Shown here: positions 13,001 to 25,000 of the stretch, in pieces
Position numbering within the stretch: the first letter of the stretch is position 1
Layout of the letters: the number at the start of each line of letters is the position of its first letter
Source: Acanthaster planci
Taxonomy: Eukaryota > Echinodermata > Asteroidea > Valvatida > Acanthasteridae
DNA length: 62,000 nucleotides
Reading direction: 5' to 3'
Assembly (NCBI RefSeq): GCF_001949145.1
Contig: NW_019091413.1
Location: 355,639 to 417,638, forward strand
Translations under genes and position numbers: made by a program
Notes under the pieces: generated by a model
What the model saw: the letters and a program-made list of their open reading frames with translations, nothing else
Databases searched by the model: none
What the model was told of the DNA's origin: nothing

Positions 13001-16000
13001 TAAGCTGTTTATCAGGGTAACCTCGTATCACAACTTGTTTTACTTTTTAAAGACTGTCCACACTTTTACTGCAGTGACATTTTTTCCAGAGTCTTCAATC
13101 TGTAGTACTGTATAGAAGTTATTTTCAGAAGTCATTATTTATATATTGGGTCAGTCTTTGAATGGTAATTTAGTCTGGTATACATGTAGTTCTTTTTATT
13201 TTTTCTCTACTAGTTTTGTGATCAAGTCTCTGAATGATTAATGTTAATTTAATAGCTGCAAGTCATTACTGGGTGTTTTTATCTTTACAAATTTTCTGGC
13301 ATTTTAAAGGGATATTTGCCTCTGACTTTTAATGGCATAAATTCATTATTTAATTTGGGATTGTCAGTTACGGCTAATACATTAATATTGGCATTCATTC
13401 AATATCAGAGTTAAAGCAAAACTCTTGCCTTTTTGCTAATAACCCTCAGGAAATTTGTATTATTTGAACTTTTTATATATTTTAATGTTGATATGCTGTG
13501 TACATGTACTTATTATTCTAATTCTTTTCCTTCTGTGGTATTTTTTGCTGACTTGATACAATTCAATCTGTGCGATTAACGAAATAATCTGTCCGTCCGC
13601 CCGTCTGTCTCTCTGAACTTATTGACGCTATCTGAACTAATTGACACTTTACAAAATATATGACTTGAAAAACATTCTTAGGACCTGCCTATGTTGTGCA
13701 TTAATTCAAATTTCCAGTATTTGTGAGATTATGGTGTTGCACTTTTTTTAGTGTTAAGTATTTCTTGGCTCTGAGGTGATCTTTTCAGTAGATAGTAAAA
13801 TAGTAGGAATAATAAAATGTGACAAGCTCTTAGCTTGGAACATAAAATCTGTGGTTGAGACATTGAGATACACAGCACTTGTAGTTTTTCACTGCAGCAT
13901 ATCTTTTGATACAATTCTGGTTCCTGAGGTGTAACTTCTGTAGGCTTTAGGATTAAATGAGTGAAATTAAAAAATTACATTTCTGGAAAGTAAAAAATGT
14001 AGCATATATGGACAAGTTATAACATACACATTTGTTTATTCTGTTCCTCTACAGATTCATTGGAGTAGTTCCTGTCAGTGTGGATGACAAGATACTACTA
14101 ACTGAAGTTTTATCCTTCATAGTACTCTTGATGAAGTCCCTTTCCCCAAAACCTTCTTGCACAGACTTCCTTCACTGGCTAGGTAATGTTTCCTGCAGCC
14201 CCAAGTCTGTCCTGATTGGACTTCTAACTAACAGCAAACCTGAGGATAGAGAAGTTGAGAGACAAGACAATCAGAGACATGGGGAGGTTGAATCCTCAGC
14301 AGACAGAACTCTGCATAAACAACTGGTAACCTTCTTTGGGTGCTACATACAGTGTCTACCTCTGTCAGGTGAAGCATGGTAAGACATTTTTCCTACTGGA
14401 CAAATTGTACTTTTTCCAACTAAAGTATTTTTTTGTTTGCTTAGTGAAAGTTCAGCCCCCCCCCAAAAAACGAAGAACAACCAAACAGAGATGTTGAGGG
14501 ACTCTGTATTTATAACAGGATTATATAAGATTGTGTAAAAGTCCTTTATTTCAGTAGTCAATATACCAACCAAAATTGTTGTATGCTTTCATTTATGGTA
14601 ATGCACGAATTACCCTTTGCATTTTTATATATCTCTGGTTTCATGCTTTGTAGGGAATGTTTTAAAAAGCTGCTGGTTGTATTGTGGTTATTTTTAGGGG
14701 GTTGTTCCCAGTAATTAAGAGGTTAAAAATTTGTGTGGATGTAAACACCCAGTATTATTGAATTGTTCTCAGAACATACAGTAGATATTTACAAATAACA
14801 AATAAGTCAGTTTGAATAATGAAGGGAAAAAAGTAGCAGCTGGGAGTTACATAAGACATCACCATCATGACAAAATGTATCAAACGGGGCTAGTAATTTA
14901 CTAGTCTTGGTCCAAGACTGGGTTTGCATTGTTGCCATACACTGTGCAGGTGACATCCACATGCAAGCACAGCCAAATAGTGGAAAAAGTAGAGGGCGCC
15001 AATCCTTCAGAGCCAAACTATACTGACTGAAATCCAGTCTTTGTGAATCTGGCAAGCCCACCTGAAAAATTCAAGCATACTTCACACTTAAATTACCATG
15101 AATAAAAGTGCATGCGCATCAACTTGAAGCTGTGACAAAGCGGACTGGCACCTTGACATTTGATAAACAGTTGAAAGTGTTGGTAACAAAAGCTGGCAAA
15201 GTGGCTGCCCAAAGTTGAAAGTTGTTTATCTTGTTTGAATTTACAGAAGGAAAATACTCATATTTCGGGACATCACAAATTCATGTCTTTATGAATTTGG
15301 CTGGAAGCAATAATTTTGTCATTTTCCTGTCAGTGCTTGTGGCTGAACCACTTTGGTAACATACATAATGGCTACACTGGTTCATAGTAAGGCCCAAGTC
15401 AAAATAGAATGGAAAATGATTGCCCTTAATCCCCTTTCAAACCATTACCCATTTCAACTGCAAGTGGGCAATGATTGCAAGAGAGCGTTTCCCGAAAAGG
15501 AGTTGGCTATGCAGCAACCTCTTTGATGCATACCACCATTTCCCAAAACAAAAGACTCCCAGCTTACCATGAATGGTTATTGTGCATCGGCTTTGTTGTG
15601 TAAATTGGGCCAGTTCATCCACAGGCCTAGCACAGCTTATTCAGAAGGGCGAAGTAATTAATCTCTTAACAAAAGACTAACTCCATTAGAGTCTGCGAGC
15701 CTACGTGCATCACTAATAGCGCGTTCCTACATGAATTGGGAAAAGGTGGATCTTGATCCAGCATTTTTTGGTGTGATTGTTATCTTACCGTAACGAAACC
15801 GCAAGTCGCGTTCCTACTAGCGCTTGATCCACCTTTTGGGACGGAAATGTCGAGCCCGAAAGGTCACTGAGTTCAGTATTGCACATGTGCTAGCTTGCTG
15901 AGCGCGCGCTCTGTGGCAGTATGGCTGGCTGGGGCGGCATGCGTGTGACCCTGCAGTGTTTTGGGTGCGGAGTTCTACTGACGTGACGACCTTGAATCGG

Positions 16001-19000
16001 ACCGAATGTTCAGCCTAGTACGTTGTCTCTTCAAACTTTGCTTCCATTTTTGATACTCTGTCACACGCTGCGGGCTATACGCTAACACGGAATTAGTTTT
16101 TAATGGAAAGCAAGTGAAATTACACAAATGAAAAAGGTTAAACGGACGAATGCACAACAAAAATTGTGAAAGGGCAAGGCACATATCGCAGTATGCATGC
16201 ATTGCGCATGTGGGTGACACATTTTGCTAGCCCGTGGTTCAGCAGTTGTTTATTGTGCATGCTGTGCACGTTAAAAACTTCACATGAGCTACACGCCAAA
16301 AATGTATTTCTTTGTTCATCAGACCGCAAACGTTTTGTGCCACTCGTGCACAGACGGATGTTGACAGGTCATATTGCCGGATCAGATCCACCACTTGCGT
16401 TCCTATCTGATCATGATCCTCCAATTGCAGGATCTGATCCACCAATTGGGGGATCTGTATCCTGCTCCAGAGGAGGATCAAGAAAGGTGGATCTGATCCT
16501 GATCCACCTTGTAACGGTTAGTGTTCCCACTACACACAATTGCTGGATCTGATCCACCAATTGGGGGCTCTGTATCCTGCTCCAGAGGAGGGTCAAGAAA
16601 GGTGGATCTGATCCTGATCCACCTTGTAACGGTTAGCGTTCCCACTACACACAATTGCCAGATCTGATCCACCAATTGGGGGCTCTGTATCCTGCTCCAG
16701 AGGAGGGTCAAGAAAGGTGGATCTGATCCTGATCCACCTTGTAACGGTTAGCATTCCCACTACACACAATTGCCAGATCAGATCCCCCAATTGGTGGATC
16801 AAGTGGGAACGGGCTGTCAGTTTCTTGTCATTGAATTAAGATCTGGAGTTGTCTTTCCCAAAATCTAGCACTGTCGGCAGTGATTTCCACGTTATTGATT
16901 TGTCAAAGATTGGAATAGACAATCGACAAAATGGAGCACATTATAGATGCAACAATCACGGGACTTCAAAATCAATCTAAAAAAGTGATATAAGAAAAGT
17001 CGACTAATGTTGGTATTTGAGGGCAGTGTAGCAGATTGAAGGAAAAAAATATCCATATCCATGTAAACGGTTGTACAAACCCATCCCAAATGTAGGTTAC
17101 TTTCCATCTGAAGGCAAAAGTGGACATAATCTTTTCCTTCATCCGTAATTCGAGTGCATTCAGGAATATAAGGGGTATGAAAAACTATGAAAAAAGAAAT
17201 TGATTGAAAAGCTGCCTGTTGGTTTTACTTAAGCCACAGGCAACATGTTGATTCACACCTAAAACATGTTTGGAGGTCTTCAAGCTATTACAATTGTACA
17301 CTTTTCAAACCACTGGGAAAATATAGCCCTACAAGTGTCTTTCATCAAGGTTGATTGTAATCAGTCATAAAATTAATCCCCAATTAAGAATTAAGACATC
17401 ACTTTTTATAATAATGTTTTACTCACTTTTTTATAATAATGTCAGTGAAAATTACATGTGGCAGCATGTCTGTCAACCTTAATCCTCCCAGATACTTTGA
17501 AATTTAAGCAGGAGATTTGAAGTATTTTGCGGTATACAGAGCTAAGCTGTTGTTACTTTTATACAAATGACTTCCTAGCCCTTGAAAATGAGTACCAAAG
17601 AGTAGTACTCCAGAGATATTGTGCTGAATTTTGTTGAACTCTTCATACAAACTTGAACAAAATCAGTGTTTGTACTAATTTTTTGTTATTGTCTCCAGGA
17701 GAAGAAAAACTGGCTTCTTGGGTGGATGCCTGACACATGGGTTGCTGCTGAGTCTCAACTCAGCAGATGCTGCCCACTTCTATGATTTGCCATCACTAGA
17801 GAACACATTGCATTGTCTTGTTCATGTTACTGCTAGGTAAGATCAGACATTATGCTACAACTCAGGTAATTGATTCAGTAATTTAAGAGACACATCTCTT
17901 TGGTAGCCCTAACACCATTTTGTGTGTCCATATGTAAGATTTAATGTGATCTTATTATCACAGTAAAATTTGATGAGGGCAAAAAACAGGCATGCAACTT
18001 TCTTCGGAGCAGTCTTCCCATTTCCATTTATGCCATTAAAAAGTGATAACATTGCAACAAGTCCTCTGCAGTGCGGAATTTCTTCTTTTTTAGTAGGTCT
18101 CCTAGTTGCATGTCTGAAAGTAACCTGAAACAACCAAAGAGGGATAAGGTGGCTTATATTCACTACTTCTATAGAATACCATAAATTTGAATGTGTCACA
18201 AAGTATAAAGGTTGTGTGCCTATCTGAAGCTTCATCCTCATAGGTCTCTTCATAGGCCTCTCCAGTGCACTGTGTATATATTTGGGCAGCGTTTGATTTC
18301 ATCTTACAAATATGGGCTGAAATTCATTGGGGATGTTCACACAATGCTCAGCATTTGTAGAAAGAAAATTTGCTACCCTTAGAGTTGGTTTAAAAGTAGA
18401 TGCAGAATCATAAGGCTAGATATGAATCAAACACACATACATGACATTAACTAAGGCCAAATGTCTAATTTCCTCGAAAAATATTGGATGCTAGGAGCAT
18501 GCGATGAGCCAGTTCTTTATTCCAGCCGTGCATGTCAAAATAAAGTGCATCTGCTCTATTAACATGGCCATATACCTACTTTGTTCAAATGACCGTATCT
18601 TTTTGAAATATTGAACTGGTTCATTTAACTTAAAGCAGTAAATGTTTATTTTGCACAGTTATCTGGTTAGTTTGCTTGTTCTCAGTCTACAAGAGTGTGG
18701 GACTGCTCATTAGATGATTGGGGACAACAAAGGAAAAAATTATATCGCTTTTGTAACATAATTACAGAATGGCATTTGGGTAGGGGGGGGCCTATTTCAT
18801 TGTCTTTCTCATCTTGTAATCACTTAGACCTGGCTGGAGTTTGGATTGGAGAGATGGTGACAGTCTCTCACTCTGTCAGCACCTACTCAATTCATTGCTA
18901 GAGGTAAATGCACAGTTTCCTACTAATTCAACCTTCCAGAAGCCTCCCTTACAATTCATGCTGTTAATACTAAAATTACTAAGTTTATTCAATTGACATG

Positions 19001-22000
19001 ACTTTAAATAGCCACAATAGCGTGTCTGCAGACATGTCTCACAAAGACAGCATTGACTTGCTGATCCTAAGTTGGTATGATAGTGTAAAACATGTAAAAT
19101 ATGCCTCATTCTGTTTTTTCAATTGACAAGGAGTTTTTGTTATACAAGATTGTACTAAAGTAGTAGTTCATTCTTGTAGGTGATATCAGCTTTCCATGTT
19201 GGTCGTGGAGGAACTGCAATGTCCTACATGGGGAAAGGAGTCACAAAGAGTGCTGCTGTATGTTTATGCCATTTAGCCCATGAGATGGCAAACAGGGCAC
19301 ATCAGAAAGTAAGATTCCTCAACATATAAAGTGAATTGCATGATGTTAACATATTTACATGTATACAAAAAGGTCTAGAAGTCAGCCTCATACTATTGAT
19401 AGCTGAAGTGATAGGGGAAGGAGGCGAGATGCCTCCAAGACAGACTTTCAAAGTGGACTCTTTCCACAATTACTGTTACTGTCAGGTACTTACTTCTTTT
19501 GTGCTTCCATGCCTAGTTCTGTTTCTCTCATGTAGATTCTAGTTGTTTGTGTATGCACGAAGCGTTTTGCATGCATCAACCAGCTTTGTATGCAAGTCTG
19601 CTGTGTGTAGTTTGTGTACAAAGCTTACAGCACTCCAAGCGTTGGACTCAGTCATGTGTAAACAGCATCTGGCAACCACCCAATCATGATGTCATGACTT
19701 GCTACCCCTACGCAGGACAAAGAAATTGTGTCGTACATTATTACACGCCTTTTACATGTTCTATATGCATCGTTTTTTATGAGATTTCAAACAATTTTTG
19801 GACATAGACTCATCAACATGTCAGTGCAACACCTGTGTGAATTGTCTAAAGAGGATTCAATGTGGATGCAATCTTATCAAGATTGATCCTCGAGTTAAAA
19901 ATCAGCGGAAATAAACAAGGATGGAAACATTTTACAGCCGGCCAGCAAGAAGGCGGCAAAACCCACGCCAGGAAATTTCATACTGAATTTCAATATTCTC
20001 CATCATCTGATGAAGCTTTGAATGTCATGTGCTTACCTTGTCAGTGTTGCTGTGTCATTGGTATTCTTAGAATTGGTCTACTGAGTGGTTTTACACAAGG
20101 CAAAGACAGGAGGGACTGGCAGAGATAGGATTAGGATGGCTAATACCCCTTTGGTCAAACAGGGATCCAGAGGTAAGTCATTTAATTAGAACATGGTTGC
20201 TGTATAGGCCTCCCTTGGTGATGCAAGACCATAATGACCACACAGGGACCCTGAAGTGAGTTACGAGACCTTAGGGCATTCATGGGTCCTTAAGTGAGTT
20301 GCAGGACCTGGTGGCCATACAGGGATCCTGAAGTGAGTCAAAAGACCTGAAGGCCATACAAGGAACCTAAAGTGAGTTGCAGGGCCTAGTGGCCGTACAG
20401 AGATCCTGAGGTGAGTCGTAAGACCTGGAAGGCCATACAGTGATCCTAAAGTGAATTGCAGGACATGATGGCCACACAGAGATCCTAAGGTGAATGGTAA
20501 GTCCACCACAGTCAACTTACCCATACAGTCACTACATACATGTATGCATATTTCCCTAGTGCTCTATTGCTATTTGCTCAATAATTTATCAGTCGTAGTG
20601 CACCCCCTATCGGGCTACCTCAGACTTGGTCGCCACCGTGGTTGTCCTATTCCTTCGCGCTTTGCTTACCGACGTGTCTTTCATCCTCAGGACTCGATTT
20701 CATCGAGCGTTCCGTCTCGCTAAACCTGATCTGTGTGTTCCTGATCAACCAAGTATTGCACCGTATCATGCTTTCATTTTGCATCTTTTTGTGTCACTAT
20801 TATATCACATTTTTATGAAAAGTCAGTATTTTTACAGGTCTATCCTGGCCCGCTTGTTACAATAATTTATTCCCCGGGCCAGTTGTCACCCTTTATGGCA
20901 CTGTATGGCACTGAGTTTTTAGGGCCTTTAGCTTCTGATTGCACGGTTAGAGGTTCAATTCCAGCTGACGTCAGTTTGGCATATTTGTTTGAAAACCCTT
21001 TTTCTCGTGTCTCTGTGCTTATCTACAGGCTCTCTACCGTTCATCGTAGGAGCAACTGGGCACATCCACTCAGAGCCGGGTATCGTTTCTAATAACTAGG
21101 TAAACCTGCCGTGATTACCCCCATTTTCTTCAGCTTTATTAGTACCAGTACGACATCTCGGGACTCACCATCCTGAGCAACACATGGGATCAAGAGGACC
21201 GGGCTGACATTGCACTGGTCCCCCATGTGTTATAGGGTTCTTCGAGCCCTCGTCCCAGCCAAGAGAGCGCTGTGGCCATTTTCAGTTTCACTGGACAGTT
21301 TGGCACTGCAGACACATCGGAGAGGCGAGCCCATTCCTCCATCAATACCACCCACTTCACGCCTCTACCCTCTGTACAACTCCAACTGAAGAGCAGACAG
21401 GTGTGAAGCAGAAGAGGGCGAAGAACAGGCCATTCCCTATCACTTTCTGGGGCTGCCCTGTTGGAAGGGCTCTCTGAGACATTGTCCCAGCTAAGAGAGT
21501 GCAGGTTGCTAGACCATTACGAGGTGGTCATACCGTTTTCCATTTCACCGGACGGTATGGCACTGAGGACACCTCGCAGAGGCAAGCCCATGCATCCAAC
21601 GATACTGCCAAAGAGGGCGAAGCACAGGCTGTTTCACATCACTTCCTAGCCTGCCCTGTTGAAGAGCCATCAATGTGCAATTCACTCACCACAGCCAGAC
21701 GGCTGACCCCCCCGGTCCATTACGCCATCAACGCTTCCACAAGCTCCACAGTACCACTGGTTTAGGTCCCGTCCAAGGCCCTCCACACCAGCCACCTCCG
21801 TGAGCCAGGTCAAGCAACCCTCACTGCTCGGTGGCTTGCAACATAACCAACCTGCAGACACTACTGCCAAGCTTACTCTCGCTGTGAATTCTTCCATGGA
21901 CTCTCCCGGCCACAAGAGGCACAGGCTATCATATTCCTCTCCTTCCGGGTCCTCCAGCAAGAAATCCCACCTGGGCCATAGATACTTGGCAAAACCTCCC

Positions 22001-25000
22001 TTTTACGGCAAAGATCTCTTTACAGATCAATTTATCCAAACCCTGCAATCTGAGGCCAAGCGGATTTTGGCATCGCACGAATCTCATTCCCGAATCCGCC
22101 ACTGGTGACACCCCATCAGCCAGCTCCAGCCTGAGTTCCACCTCCTAGGCCTGCGCCGTCTCACAGCCGGGGTTCCCACTCTTCTGCAAGCTCCTTCCGT
22201 GCCCTGTTCTTGCACCACAGCTCCTCCTTCAAAAGACCACAGCCTCCCAGCGGGTCTCACATTTTCAGCATGAGTTCTGGCTGCGTCCCCCACCAATTCA
22301 GGGGACGTCGTCGATGACTCTGTTGGTTCGCTATTGGCCCCCTGTGTCCGGGCCGTCAGAGGCTGATTGTGATTTTTCACGGGGCTCGGGCAGGCAGCAT
22401 GTCGGGCAGGTGGGTTCGCAAGACAATCTCCTTTGACTATTCCCTTGAGTTCAAGAGCATCCCTCCATCGGACCCACGTCTCTGTTCAACTCCGATTCCC
22501 AAGAACTCCAACCAACACTGGACTCTGGAGTCGGAAATCAGCTCCCTTCAGAAACGAACAATCACCCAAGTCTCTCAGCCATCCCACAACAGGTTCGTTT
22601 CAACATTCTTCCTCAGTCCGAAGGAGCCGACCACATGGCGTCTAATCCTCAACCTCAATCCGCTGAACAGATTCATCCCATTCATTCCCGAATGGAAACT
22701 TTGAGAACAGTCACCCAGTCTCTACCAAACCCAGCCTGGGCCGCTAAAGTGGATCTGAAGGATGCATATCTGCACATTCCGATCCAACCTGGCAGAACCG
22801 TCGAATTTGTGGCACTTCCTTTAGGCTTATTGACGCTTCCCAGAGTTTTCACACGCGTCGTCAGGTCTATCGCGACTTATCATAAACCACAATAAGGCAC
22901 AGCTACTCCCACTCATCGTCTAACCTACCTTGGGACAACTGTTGACCTTTAGTGGGGCATCATGATTCCTACCTAGACCGTGTCACAAACTTAGTCACCT
23001 GCATCGGCCTCTTCCTTCCTTGCCACTTGGCCCCGGCCCGATCCTGAAAAGATTGCAGAAGGGAACTTGATCTACAAAACTTGCCATGAGGCCCAGGAGG
23101 TGAAACCTGGGCCTCATGGCAAGTTTTGTAGATCAAGTTCCCTTCTGCCATCTTTTCTTGTATCCAATTCAACTACATCTACTGGCACTCTTCCACCCCA
23201 GACAGGACACAATAGACATACCCGCACTAGTGACGAAGTTCATCATCCCGCATCTTCACTGGTGACAGTCAAGCTCCAACCTCACCAGAGACCTTTCTTT
23301 CCCGAGACCCACTGCACAGCTCTCCATCACGATCAACGCTTCTCAGTGGGAATGGGGCGCCTCCCTACCACCCCTACAAACATCAGGGACTTGGGGTCTG
23401 CCCCTTCTCAGGAGTCACTTTATTATCCTAAACTCAAGGTCTTTGTCACTTTGGTTAAACCTCATCGGCCAGCATCAAGGGACACTGTAGCCGGATGAGC
23501 CATCTCTGCAATTACATTGACTAACATTCAGTTGCCATCCCCATTTGATGAGATCACCCATCGAAACATCCAGGTACACCACATCAGAGCAGTCTCTACC
23601 TCGCGGACGTACTTCTGAGGTTTTATTTTGGAGGACATTTACAAGGCAGCATGCTGGAAGTCACCTTCTACCTTCACCTCATGCTACCTGCCTGATGTTT
23701 TGCAGACAGACAGCATCCAAAGCAAGACAATGCTAAAGTCCTCCACTCCGGGGCAACAAGACCACTGCTAAGATGGATGACGGGATGTACACCCCTCCTC
23801 TTGGCAAATCCCTTTCATATTCTACGTTGTCTACCACTATTTAACTCACTCACTCCGACCCGCCACCGAGATCCTGTGCTAATCTGCATATGTAGTGACT
23901 GTCTTGGTAAGTTGACCGTGGTGGACTCTCCCAGCCTGAGTGCGGGAGTAGTCCACGAGGTCATACTTACCCAGACAGTCAAAGCCCTCCCATCCTCCCC
24001 ACTTTCGGCTTGGTGCCCTTGCGTCTCAGAAATAAAGACGATGAACATGGCGCTGACCAGGCCTTGGGTGGACCAATAGGAGGCGGACTATTGTTGATAA
24101 ATTATTTAGGAAATAGAGCACTAGGAAAATAGGCATATGTAGTGACTGTCTGGGTAAGTATGACCTCGAGGACTCGTCCCGCACTCGGCCTGCAGGGGGG
24201 GGAACCCGAAGGCCACATAGGGATCCTGAAGTGAGTCATAAAACCTGAAGGCCATATGGGGATCCTGAAGTGGGTTGTAAGACCTGGTAGCAAATACAGT
24301 GATCATCCTGACATTAATTACATGTACAAATGTGTTACATGACAAAGATCGCTACATAGAAGTCCCGAAGTGTGTCATTAGACCATGATGACCACCCATT
24401 ATATCCTGATGTGACTTATAACACTTTGATGAACATTCAAGGATCATGGCATTAATTGCGTAACAAAAGTGGTGGCCAAAGAAGGATTGTGACGTTCCGT
24501 AAGTGATAAAAGTCATTAGAATATCATGAGTCAGTGTGTAAGATTATTCTTTGTTGCTAAGATCACGAAAGTGAAAAAGTTAACCACAATCTGTAAGACC
24601 GTTATTATACTTTGATCAAGTTAAAATCATATTGAAAAAGTTCAGAAATCAGTTTAGAGATATTCTGTGGAGCATATTTGAATTGTTGCTTGGTGTAGGC
24701 CTTCGTTGATTTTGGTCATTAGTCAGTGCGTTGGTCATTGTCGTAATTGAGACTACAAGTACATGTATCAAGGGGCTAGCCATGAGACCAGACACAACAC
24801 CAGTCACAAGTAGCAGGATGAACAATGACAGAAGAACGCTTTTGTTACAGGTTAGTTTAATAGCTCGCTACTTGAATTCAAACTGAACTCTTTTGTAGTC
24901 ATGTGATGGTCTCATGTCTTGAATACAATGCTGGTCTTTATCAGGTCAGGGCAGCTGGTTTGGGCATAGCTGCAGTGTTGTCTTCATCTGAATCTGGCCG

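Larger units (their letters stand above)
20502..24203 (+). mobile_element. DIRS-type retrotransposon copy 1 (defective)
   Basis: DIRS elements replicate by reverse transcription and integrate with a tyrosine recombinase instead of a DDE integrase; they have inverted terminal repeats (ITRs) and an internal complementary region (ICR), and make no target duplication. Here both ends lie inside the 39-bp array: the array stops at aatggtaa and resumes at cccgaaggccac, which fixes the ends within a few bases. Order inside: left ITR, gag-like region with a 200-bp duplication, RT, a palindrome, recombinase C-terminal part, ICR, right ITR. The RT has a frameshift and lacks the catalytic YxDD segment, so the copy is dead. 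Confidence 0.9.

Noticed and set aside
16892-17107. Minus-strand ORF in intron 10
   Set aside because: No conserved motif, overlaps AT-rich unique sequence.
20261-20524. 87-codon minus-strand ORF with repeated LGSLYG/RISVRP blocks
   Set aside because: It is simply the translation of the 39-bp array (39 = 13 codons keeps the frame open), not a repeat protein gene.
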